Shown here one piece after another: positions 46,026 through 55,895 of a stretch of 64,000 nt of DNA. The DNA is taken from contig NC_087099.1 of NCBI RefSeq assembly GCF_963855985.1, forward strand, positions 6,602,001 to 6,666,000, read 5' to 3'. The DNA is from Ostrinia nubilalis. Lineage: Eukaryota > Arthropoda > Insecta > Lepidoptera > Crambidae. Each line of letters begins with the position of its first letter. Within the stretch, counting starts at the first letter, position 1. Under the pieces are notes generated by a model. It made no database searches. It saw only the letters and a program-made list of their open reading frames with translations, and had not been told where the DNA came from. Made by a program: the position numbers and the translations under genes.

Positions 46026-47863
46026 CACAGCATTACCTCGTGAAAGGAAATGTATCGGGGAATTTATCGAAAGCCGTTAAGATGCTTTGCATGGGACTCT
46101 ACTCGTTCACGATCTAGTAAATAGCACTTAAGTGTAGACGCCGGGGATATTAGCTTACTTTACATTTTGCTAAGAGCTACTTTTAAGATATTAAATTTTG
46201 AAAAGAAATTGATGTTGTGAGTAAAAATTTGTTAAAGTATATGTATAGACACGTAATATCTATGTATCATAACAGCTTCTTTATGTAATTTATGAGCATC
46301 TTGCTGAAAGTGTAAAGTTGTCTGGTGAATGACATAATATTATGTGATCCAATATCATTGAAGATTTTAGAGTTACTTAACAGCCAATATCTTTATTACA
46401 TTGTTTTGGTTTGGTACGTATAAGTGCACTTAATTCACTTCTTAAGCCTTTATTTTTCTATAGTTTAAAACGAAACAGCTAAATTATACACTGCGGAAAA
46501 AAGTCTCATGTTTTTTCAACATTTTCTTAAAGACTTAACTTGCAAAAATACTGTTTATTTTCCTTGCACGCACATACACGCGCATAAATCTTCTTATCAA
46601 ACAAAGCAACAAAAAAGGGCGCACTATTCGCAACGATAAGTATACAAACGAAGAGAAACGGCCGAGCCTCTAGATTAATTGTCATTTATCCTTTATTCGA
46701 TAGCCTTAATTAAAATAACGAAATAGATTGCTTTCGTAATTATTGTTTGTACTTAGGTTACTGAAATCCTTCTGAAACATTTCTGAATCGGTATTCGAAG
46801 TATCTTATTTAAGTAGATTGAAGGGAGCTTGAGAAATTGGTAACTCTCAAACTATTATTTGTGTAAATCGCAGAATACTTCAAGTCTCCTCGCTTTAGTG
46901 AATAATAATACAGATATTTTTTTATGATTATGTTTATTTTATAGTTTATTCAAACAATATTTTTTATTATGATATTGTTTTTATTCAACTTTTTAATGTC
47001 TAAATTAAAAAACGTTAGGTATTCTTACTTAAGATTTTCTTCCTTGAAAATAGATAAATTATGTAACTGTATCAAATTAATAGAGTTTCTTGTGGAGTTA
47101 ACTTATAAAACGTAAAATCTGCATAATATAATATTATAGCAGACAAAAATTACCTTACTCATATCCAGTCCTAACATTGAACATTAAAATTCGCCGTCAT
47201 TCTTCTTGTTAATCTCGGAAGCGGTTTCAATTTGTTGTGATTCGGCACGCGATGTGATTCACAAGCAGATTTCCGCAGCGAAACGTTTCGACTCAATTCT
47301 TGTATTATGAACGAGGGGGTGACCACAGATTTAATCACGGTACGCTGATCTGCCCAAGGGGTATACTTAAGCGAGTTGTACGGCAGTTAATTAATTAAAA
47401 ACATCTGCCCGATTTATATACGAGTAAGCTTGGTTTTGTCAAGGTTTTCACGTGAAAAAACAAATATATTTCCTTTTAAAGTAATCGGAACGTTATACTT
47501 AATTTGAATTGAGCATGATATTAAATTAATCCTCAAACAGATTTCTGCCTTGAAATTGTTCGAGTCAGTTCTTGGTTTATGAATGAGGGACTACCACAGT
47601 GCGTTGGGCGGTCCACGCAATATACTTAAGCGCATTGTTGTGGCTTATTAAATGACTTGATTGTATAATAGTGGTTTGTTGTACAATTGTACAATAGAAG
47701 TATCTACAATTCTACATGTCAATATCCTGGAGGACTTTGAATATATCTCTGTAATATTTTTCTTAGTATTTATTTAAACTAAATGTTATTAATAAATTCG
47801 AGAAGCAAAAAAAAATAGCTGCATCTAGGTTTAAGTCAATCTCTGTTAATCTATAACGAGAAC
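46026..47863. other. Unique AT-rich sequence
   Basis: Two loosely related blocks occur at 47225-47400 and 47490-47660. Both contain CAGATTTC, CGTTTCGACTCAATTCTTG/TTGTTCGAGTCAGTTCTTG, a GAATGAGGGACTACCACAG-type stretch and ATACTTAAGCG. This looks like an old direct duplication of about 160 bp. No gene was recognised. Confidence 0.4.
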
Positions 47864-47956
47864 ACATCGCACCCTTAATAATATAGGGGCACAACTCAAA
47901 ATTTTTGGTTTTTTACTTTTTGTACTAGAGAGGCACATTTTCGTAAGTTCTACAAG

Positions 47957-48151
47957 ATGGCTTTCACAGAAATCGAAAACAATGATCAGATAAAAGAGTT
48001 CTACATTTTGTGCCCCTTCCATACTTTCGTCTATCTTCCCGCTAGAAGGGCTGAATCAGAGACATGCCGATATTTGTCGAATCCGGCCCCCGCGACTGTG
48101 GTCCAATTTGGAGTTGGGCCTTTGTGTGACAAACTTTTAAGTAAGTGTTAG
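47957..48151 (+). CDS. Family F first-exon-like ORF, copy 2 (unshifted)
   Basis: A 64-codon frame starts MAFTEIENNDQIKEFYILCP and continues through VVQFGVGPLCDKLLSKC. Near its end AAG|TAAGTG resembles a splice donor, so it may be the first exon of the element's gene. I do not recognise a domain. Copy 1 has lost the frame by a 1-base deletion. Confidence 0.45.
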   Translation: MAFTEIENNDQIKEFYILCPFHTFVYLPARRAESETCRYLSNPAPATVVQFGVGPLCDKLLSKC

Positions 48152-49109
48152 TGAGCTAAGACTAATTAATTCCTTATATTTCTAATAATATGTTACATTT
48201 TCATTTTTATTACATTGATAAAGTCCCGTTAATCATAGAAAATTATAAAATATAACTTTAACTTTAGTTAGGCGGACCATGGATGGGTGTTTGTAGTTAA
48301 ATTTACAACTCTCCTATAAAAGTAATTTGCTTCTTGGTATTAATTTTCATACCTATTGGTTGATTAGGAGCCTATAGAATGTTTTATCGCGATGCTAAGA
48401 AATAAAGCGGTGGTTATGAAATACTTCCCGACAAATAAACTAATGATTAATAAAATAAGAGACATACCTACGTGTTAAGGCTATTAACGTTCGCTCGGGG
48501 CTCGGGTTGGCTTTTTTCTTTGTTTATTTTATGAATAAACGCACTAGTCAGCCAAAAGGTGAATTACTTTAATATGATAGTGTTATAATTTTTAATTATA
48601 TTATTCATTAATTTATTACGGTCACATAAATTGATGCTAATTAATCACTCAGATTCTGAAGACTGAGGATACATCGAATTTATTTTAAAATTATCTTTTC
48701 ACGTATTAAGTTAATACAATTTTACTGATCAGCTATTAGACCTTGAAATTTTCAGTTTGTCTAAATTTAAGTTCTAAAGTGCTTTTTGTCTTAAAAAATA
48801 TGAGTTCGTAATGAAATCTTGTGTTAACACCACTAACAGTTTTTATTATTATGTGGCAAATATTGTACACAAAAGCAAAGAAAAAAGAACACGGAGTTTG
48901 TGATAACAAACCAAGAATACTTTGGGATAAAAATTGTACAAAATAATAAATATTGGGTGTCCAATATTGTCGTAAACCTTGTGTACCTAGACTCTTTGCA
49001 ATACTGAAGTCAAGCAGGACGTAAAGAGCTTCTATTTGGAGGGCCAAAGATATGTATTGAGCTTTCTAATCACTAAAATGATGATGAGTACGGAAAAATT
49101 AAAAGCAGC

Positions 49110-49558
49110 TATCTTCGATGGACTGCAAATCCGTGCTCTTATAAAAGACTGTATTTGTAAACCATAATAACACAAATTGAATCTGAAGCATGGCTAAGGT
49201 GCTTTAGTAGTAAAATATTTTTTGGGGAATGTTAGAACACCAGAATGGATATTCTTGTGTTTAAAATTGGTTGCTAAAATCCTTCAAAAATTACACAAGC
49301 CAATTTGAGTATTAAATTGTATTTTTTACAATACCCATTTGAACTGATTCCCACATAATGTGGGTGATTATAGTAAGGGACAAGGAGAACGGTTCCTTCC
49401 ACCAGGACAGCAGGATAGTGGAAAAAAGATACCAAGGTACTGGCTGTTGGACTTTAATAAGTGATTATCCCGAACAAATCCATAACAGAAAACCTTACAG
49501 AAAAAGTTTTTGTAGGTTTTTTCTTTATTTGATGAAAAGCATATTTTTTATAGGGTAA
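49110..49558 (+). pseudogene. Family F C-terminal coding remnant (GERFHQD-type protein), copy 2
   Basis: It shows the same motifs as copy 1: IFDGLQIRALIKDC, GDYSKGQGERF, then HQDSRIVEKRYQG in another frame and PYRKSFCRF. The shared frameshift means the element was already non-coding here before the copies separated, or that an intron or slippage exists. Confidence 0.55.
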
Positions 49559-50221
49559 GAGTCCCTATCTATCTAAGTAAAAATATTTTGAATGCATAAA
49601 ATTAGTATTTTCATGTCGGTTTTCTCAGAGAAATAGCTAATAGTCTTTATTTTAATCTAATTCGACATATTTAATAATTTTCTAGTATTCAGCACCCTAC
49701 TCTTATACTGAATTGGCTATAAGCTACTATACCGCACAATAACTGTCCCCAATGTTATTGGGCGTAAATCAATATAAAAATCGAATAATACACTTATTTT
49801 TAAATATTAGAGAGCAATATTAGGGAATATGCCATATAAAACAATTCAGCCTAAGGATTAGATGGGCACAAGTACAAGTAATACCCAAAATCACAACAAC
49901 GGAAATAGTAAAATAAAGGCCTAACTTTGAAATATTTTTTTAAACAATTTTTTTAAATACTCGTAATCAATATTTTCAAAAATGTCTTATGTCAAATTAT
50001 ATAACAGATACCAGTGATGAAGTATGCTTAATTTGAAAGTTGTAGCTGATAAAATAAAGATTTTAGAGCCAATTATGTAAAAAACCGCGATCCGCCGATC
50101 GGTTTTTTGGCTTTTCCCAAAAAACTGAATTTTTGAGTTGTGCCCATTCATTATTAAGGGTGCGACATCTAGATCCATCTTTTCAACGGTTATCAAGTAA
50201 ATTGTTCTTAGTTTAGGTAGC

Positions 50222-50277
50222 CTTTATCGTATCGGTATCGTTTAGACTCTAAACGATGCGATACCGATACGATAAAG
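50222..50277. repeat. Perfect 19-bp inverted repeat (hairpin)
   Basis: CTTTATCGTATCGGTATCG and its complement are separated by an 18-base loop that contains a second dyad (GTTTAGACTCTAAAC). Confidence 0.9.
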
Positions 50278-52600
50278 TTTAGAGCGAATACAATGAATTA
50301 TGACACCCATTCATCATTCAACGCGCCACTCGCTGTATTCCGCAATTTAAACGCAGCGAAAACGTCGAGTTTCGTATTCCCTTTCACGTGTAATTTCCCA
50401 GGGCGCGCCTCCGGGCACTACTTAGAACGGCGATCTCACGAAATACTACATTTTTTTAATATCCCCAGTACTTTTACCATAAATCCAAGCTAAATGACTC
50501 CCAATGGTGCCATGGAGTTATTAAAACGCCCATGAATTTCGCCTTGACGCAGGTAAAAGTGAGTAAAATAACTTTCGGAACTAAAGCAAGGCGCAAAATA
50601 AGTTGTGAAATATTAACTCTATTTCTTTTGTGCTCTGAGTACAATAGTTGCGTACCCAGCTGGTGTACAATTTAGGAGAGACTTCAACAAAATGCGTATA
50701 AATTCAAAGGAGACTACGGAAATCAGATGAAAAAAAACTAGACTTGACTCAGAAGTTGAAAGTTAATTTTCTATTGGCTTTCTTTTGCGTCAAGAAATGC
50801 ATGAAGTTATTTTGATGAAAACGTATCTTTCGCGTTAAATACGATGCAACGTATGCAGGTACTAATATATTATACATTTCTGTTGCATAATATAAACCTA
50901 TTACCACCATAACATGCCCCAGTGTTTAGCGCCATCAGCCATGTGCGGCCTTCCGTAAATAATCAAGTTCCATTCAAACATTCAGCGTAATCCTACCAAA
51001 AGAAACCCGTGTATCCCCACCCTAATGAAGTCCGAGAAAGATAATGATCTCCAACGAATTGGGGGGCTTCGGATTGCTTCCCCGATCGACGTGTCGTAAT
51101 AAATATTTGATGAGCTATTTTATGCTACTTTTGCTTAATTGGCATCCCCCCCGATGGGATTAAGATGGAATTGCAAGATTGCTTTTATTGCCCACTTGAG
51201 TTTGGGTAAACAATCCTTCTTCTCTAATTTCGTGAGTAAGTTTAGGCTGGGGCTACATAACGGTTGAAATGTAACAGCTGTGAAATTTTGTATAAAGTAG
51301 TGAATCACGTAAGGTAGATACTTAGGAGTTCTTTTACCCGAAGGGAGGGTTATGTTTTTCGAGTGTGTCATGTCATAATCATTATGTCGTCAGATAATTT
51401 GTAATTTTCTCAAAAGGAAAATGCGGAATAGGTTCACTTTGTTGTCCATCGTTGAGGCAAATTCAAGCTTATTATAATAATATTATGTTAGAGAATGAGT
51501 TAGAATATTGGACCCGAGCTGAAGATCCATCATGCCAAATGCCATTGCATTTTCATTGTTCTAATTATCCCCCGAACTTTCGGACATTAGCAAACATTGA
51601 ACGCGCACTAACTCTAGGCAACGTGGGCTAAATTACAAGTACCTAACTTCATTAACTAGGAATAGCGACTCCATATCGTCGGATCTAAACGTGGACATTA
51701 AACTTTATGGCTCTCATTTATGGGTGTCTGGCAAATTCGCTGTGTATTTAAGTATACGGTCGGATATGAAAATATCCTTGAGACCAGCGTGATTATGCGC
51801 TTATTAAGGTCGTTTTTCTCTGACACCTAATTAGATATTAAGGCTATAATAACGCTAATTAATTAAACTTTCACAGTTTTATTATGAGTTAGGAATCTAC
51901 TTATTGAAAAACACAATATACAGATTCATATTATGTGCCACAGCTGCAATAATTAAAAGTAGGTAAGTAAATACGTAACACAAAACTGAAATTTAAAAGA
52001 AGTGCAAAATTGAAATGATATAATTTAACTGTTCATGTTGCGAAGTAGTTATGAAGTGTCATATCATCGCCAAAATGTTTTTTCAAACAAAAATAACTGA
52101 TTGTTTGAACAAAACACCCTCGGGCGGGCGGGGCTTTCGCTTTTGTCTGAACTCAGCCTTGAGACTGAACAAAACGCGATGCAAATTACAAGTCACTTGC
52201 CTTTCTGCTCCCAGTTATCGTAGTGTGTTTTTCTTCCATTCATCATGATCACTCGTCAGCCACTCCCTTTCAGACTTTATATTTTACACAATCCATCAAT
52301 CATATTTGGTCGTCGTCTTCTCTTTCTTTCAATGTGACTCAAAACATAAACACGCTCAAATGAATTCTAACAAAACATACACATAATACTAGTTTAGGTC
52401 TATACTTACAGGTACGAGTAAATTGTTTGTTTTTATTTTCTAACTTAATGTTTTTTTTTTTTTGTTGAAGTGCTATCGGTTTGCACTTACTATCGGAGCT
52501 AGTGGGTTACTCCGACAGCAAGGCAGTGTTTATATTTCTGGGCTATTTAGTGTTAATTATTATTTATTAATGTTAGTAAGTACTATTTGAAATGTAGAGC
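50278..52600. other. Unique sequence with candidate regulatory blocks
   Basis: No gene was recognised. 50330-50530, 50900-51140 and 51500-51870 are less AT-rich and contain TAATTA, TTAATTAA and TTTATGG words. These are candidate conserved non-coding elements without supporting alignment. Confidence 0.3.
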
Positions 52601-52604
52601 AAGA

Positions 52605-52745
52605 AACTTTATCATCAGGTCATTTTGGTCTCCTCTACAGGATCATGGGCCTCTCTAATTTACTAGAAGCAAATGGAGGATTTGGCCTACACTTCCCACG
52701 CTGGCCAGACGGGTTGGGGAGGCAATCTTGGACTGGGGAAGCAAA
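52605..52745. repeat. Lepidopteran interspersed repeat fragment
   Basis: GGAGGATTTGGCCTACACTT, CCCACGCTGGCCAGACGGGT and TGGGGAGG are words I recall from a widespread lepidopteran repeat. The class is uncertain. Confidence 0.4.
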
Positions 52746-52761
52746 GAAAATTATTGTATAC

Positions 52762-52982
52762 TAGCAGCCGCCCGCGACTTCGTACGCGTGGATCCCGTTT
52801 TACCCCCTTAAGGGTGGAGTTTCGTAAAATCTTTTCTTAGCGGATGCCTACGTGATAACATCTATATGGCATGGCATGCAGGTCAAATTTCAGCCCGATC
52901 CGTCCAGTGGTTTGGGCTGTGCGTTGATAGATCACTATGTCAGTCAGTCAGTCACCTTTGAGTTCCTTATATATTTAGATTA
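52762..52982 (+). mobile_element. Helitron/Lep1-like lepidopteran repeat, variant
   Basis: ACTAGCAGCCGCCCGCGACT to ATATATTTAGATTAGA, with the usual middle TTTCAGCCCGATCCGTCCAG and a (GTCA)n. Confidence 0.6.
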
Positions 52983-54390
52983 GAAGTAAGGAGAACTATG
53001 TTATTTTCTGAATGAACAAAATTTTTGTTTTCATCTGATTTAACTTTTTTTCGTTCACTACCTTGTTCTAGTGACGTTTCTAATTTCAATCCCAAAATAA
53101 ATTATTCCGACTATAAAAAATATGTTATGTACATTATGTCACGTTCGATCTAGCCAGACTTAACAAGCATCTCCAAAGCGGGGACCGGCCTTTCTAATAC
53201 GATACTAATGGGCAGCCTACTTATGTAAGAAGGTAGAGTTCGCTGAAGCCCTTACAAATCGTTACTGGTACGTGCCAGAACATTGTTTTCACAGCATAAA
53301 CACATGCGGTAGGCTCACTGTAGCTTGACCATATAAGTTGTACCACAGATAACCTAATTGTATAGCAGTCAGCCCTCTTACACATAATCCACAGAGCAAT
53401 GCGAATAAAACTAGAAAACTCATAAAACTAATTTATTTATGCAAGTAGGCTTTTAAAAAGCACTTTTACACGTCCCAGTATTAACCCTACCGCTGCTTTA
53501 GGACAATAAATGGGCCAGTGCTGAGAAGAAGCAGCGCAAGTCACTTTTTTTGTAAATTGCAATTGTTAGTCGATTTTTTGTTTCGGTCTGTAATTAAGCT
53601 GTAGATTGGCAGCAATACTCATGAAATAAAAATTCCATTCCATAAAAAATCCTTATGTATCTTGATCAAACTATATATAAATTAGTTAAAAAGGTGAAGA
53701 TTTAGAAAGGTGAGAACTACAGCTACAGCCGTCCGGCGTAAGTCTGGTCACTCTGTCCTTTCTTATTTTATGTTCTAAGTTACCTTAACTGCTATTGTGT
53801 TCTGAGGGACTTAAGTATTTGCTCACCTAATACATTAACACTAGCAAACTTTTTGTGCCAAATAATGGTGGGTAGGCGCCGATTTAGTACACCGCTTAGG
53901 AATAAGTAGTTCTTATGTGGCTTAATGTATTTGGAAATGTTTTGCTGGCAACGAGATCTTTCTGGTAACATTGATAGTAAATTCACGTTTATTCTCTATA
54001 CTTATATTGTGTATGTAGGTAGAAAATACCTAATAATAACTGAACTGATAACTTGAGCGTATCAGTGGTTTGTTTATTAATCCTTCAAGGCCCGCAAATC
54101 TAGACACAATAGATAATCAATTGTTATGACATTAATTAATGCCGTCTGGGACTCAAGCGGTTAAAATCAGTTTAACGTCATATCGTTTGCAATTAAAACC
54201 GTTAACTACTAAAAATTAACAAACGGACGATAAAACATTATTCAGTAAATACGAGTACGCGAAATCTGACAACGGATCAATTAAGAGTGCCCATCTAATT
54301 AGTCAGATTGCAATCGAACGGGCCCGGAAGATTCATTCATACTCGATATCATTCCACGTTTTATTTCAGTAGGAATAAAGCGTTCCTAGC
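52983..54390. other. Mostly unique sequence
   Basis: 53440-53645 resembles the 3' tail of a lepidopteran LINE (AGTGCTGAGAAGAAGCAGCG and a final AATAAAAATTCCATTCC), with low confidence. 54090-54370 is TTAATTA-rich and could be regulatory. Confidence 0.3.
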
Positions 54391-54528
54391 GCGTGACAGA
54401 ACGATATAGCGCATTATCCTACCGCTACTCTATAGCGCTTGGTCTTGCCGTTACTCTAGTTATAGCGCCGAATCGTACCTATGTACGAGTAGTATACTGT
54501 AAATAACTAATTATTTATATTAAACACT
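54391..54528. repeat. Cluster of TATAGCGC motifs
   Basis: TATAGCGC occurs at about 54405, 54432 and 54459, and again at about 54798 beyond the inserted Helitron-like repeat. Each is separated by an imperfect CTACCGCTACTC-like spacer, so this is a short degenerate tandem array. Confidence 0.55.
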
Positions 54529-54736
54529 AGCTTTTCGCCCGCGGCTTCGTGCGCGTGGACCCCTGAATGCTATTTTTTTCCAAAATAAAAATAAGTTACG
54601 TATGTTACTTGTGGATAATGTAGCTTTCGAATGGTGAAAGAATTTTTAAAAACGGTCCCTTAGTTTTTGAGCCTATTCATTACAACCAAACAAATAAACG
54701 AACAAACAAAGTTTTCCTCTTTATAATATTAGTATA
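54529..54736 (+). mobile_element. Helitron/Lep1-like lepidopteran repeat
   Basis: ACTAGCTTTTCGCCCGCGGC to CTTTATAATATTAGTATAG. It splits the TATAGCGC cluster. Confidence 0.7.
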
Positions 54737-54742
54737 GAAAAG

Positions 54743-54781
54743 ACGAGCACTAGCGGTATGCTGCATACCGCTAGTGCTCGT
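54743..54781. repeat. 39-bp near-perfect palindrome
   Basis: ACGAGCACTAGCGGTATGC, one T, then its exact complement, giving 19-bp arms with almost no loop. It lies immediately right of the Helitron-like repeat. Confidence 0.93.
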
Positions 54782-54852
54782 ATACCGTTTGCAGCGCTAT
54801 AGCGCTAAATAACACGTGCTTAAAACGTATTTTATCTGATAAGGCTTAAATA

Positions 54853-55342
54853 AAGGAGTTGTCCCAAAATGTATGGAGCCTAGGCCCACAACCTGTACAC
54901 CTACCAAAAAGAAGGGCTTTTAAATGTACAACAGTTTCTTATTATTCAATTTCTTTTAAATGGCTTAGTTTATTCGCTTAAAACAAAAGATTGTTAAGAA
55001 AATAGCAATACTCAACCACAAAAACCATCATGGTGGACGAATGTCATTTTGATGACATCTGTCACTTTTGACATTAAGTCGTATCTTGGTGGAGAGTGAC
55101 AGATGAAATCTGACAGCGACTGACGTTTAGTTAGTCTATGGTTCATCTTTTTTTTTTTATCTGACGCCATACGCCATCTTGTGTATGCATTTGAGAATGA
55201 TAATAATCATGAATAGTTTTTGATTTTGAGCGGCTAAATTATATGCTAGATATAGTTATTTATATTTTTCCCTTAATCAGTAGATTTTTCTTGATTTTTG
55301 ATATGGCGTACAACCTCTGGGCCGAAATTGGGACAACTCCTT
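54853..55342. mobile_element. TA-flanked MITE, 490 bp
   Basis: The ends AAGGAGTTGTCCCAA are inverted, with TA at 54851-54852 and 55343-55344. Weaker inner inverted similarity includes CCCACAACC/GGTTGTACG. No transposase. Confidence 0.8.
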
Positions 55343-55626
55343 TACGTCTTTAGACAAATCTTGTTCGTTTCTGCGCAATAATAATATTTGTTATCTGTAA
55401 AATAATACACAGTTGATTTGACACTGATTGTTTATTAATGGCACCATCCCAACCACTAATGGACTTTATTGACGTGCCAACGTCTATCTATAGCTTGATT
55501 TATTCATCAAGAGCGATAAAATTAAACTTATCTATATGCTCTAATTACATATTTAATAGTAGAGTATTACAGATATTTTTAAGACACCCCGCAAACAGTT
55601 ACATTTCTTTTAGCTAATAGTTAAGG

Positions 55627-55774
55627 TCGGGCTGTTAATCATATGACCAATGAACATGTATGGAAACGCGCACACTACACCGATTTGGTATCGGCTGATT
55701 CTTCATACAAATTAGAAACTGACCTAACTATTGGCCAACTAAAAGTCTGTTACAGTCTGCACTGCAGGGTGTCT
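55627..55774. repeat. Interspersed repeat family B, copy 3
   Basis: GGTCGGGCTGTTAATCATA, GCGCACACTACACCGATTT and CAAATTAGAAACTGACC match the copies at 1596 and 30466. Confidence 0.6.
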
Positions 55775-55895
55775 AAAGCTGAGTTGCACCACCAACGTTA
55801 ACCGTAACTATAACGACAACCAGTGCTTTTTGTAGGGAATTTGACAGATTTTTGACGTTTGTCAAAGTTAAAATAAGATAGTGCAACCCAGCCTT
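55775..55895. mobile_element. MITE family A, copy 7
   Basis: AAAGCTGAGTTGCACCACC to ATAGTGCAACCCAGCCTT, directly following family B. Confidence 0.85.

Larger units (their letters stand above)
47868..50164 (+). mobile_element. DNA transposon family F, copy 2 (2,297 bp, 4-bp TSD ACAT)
   Basis: Nearly identical to 33874-36173 throughout and in the same orientation. ACAT lies at 47864-47867 and 50165-50168. The differing target duplications (ATAT and ACAT) show two separate insertions and fix the ends as CGCACCC. Confidence 0.88.

Noticed and set aside
48736..49047. 103-codon minus-strand ORF in transposon F copy 2
   Set aside because: It is antisense to the coding direction suggested by the protein-family motifs and is broken in copy 1.
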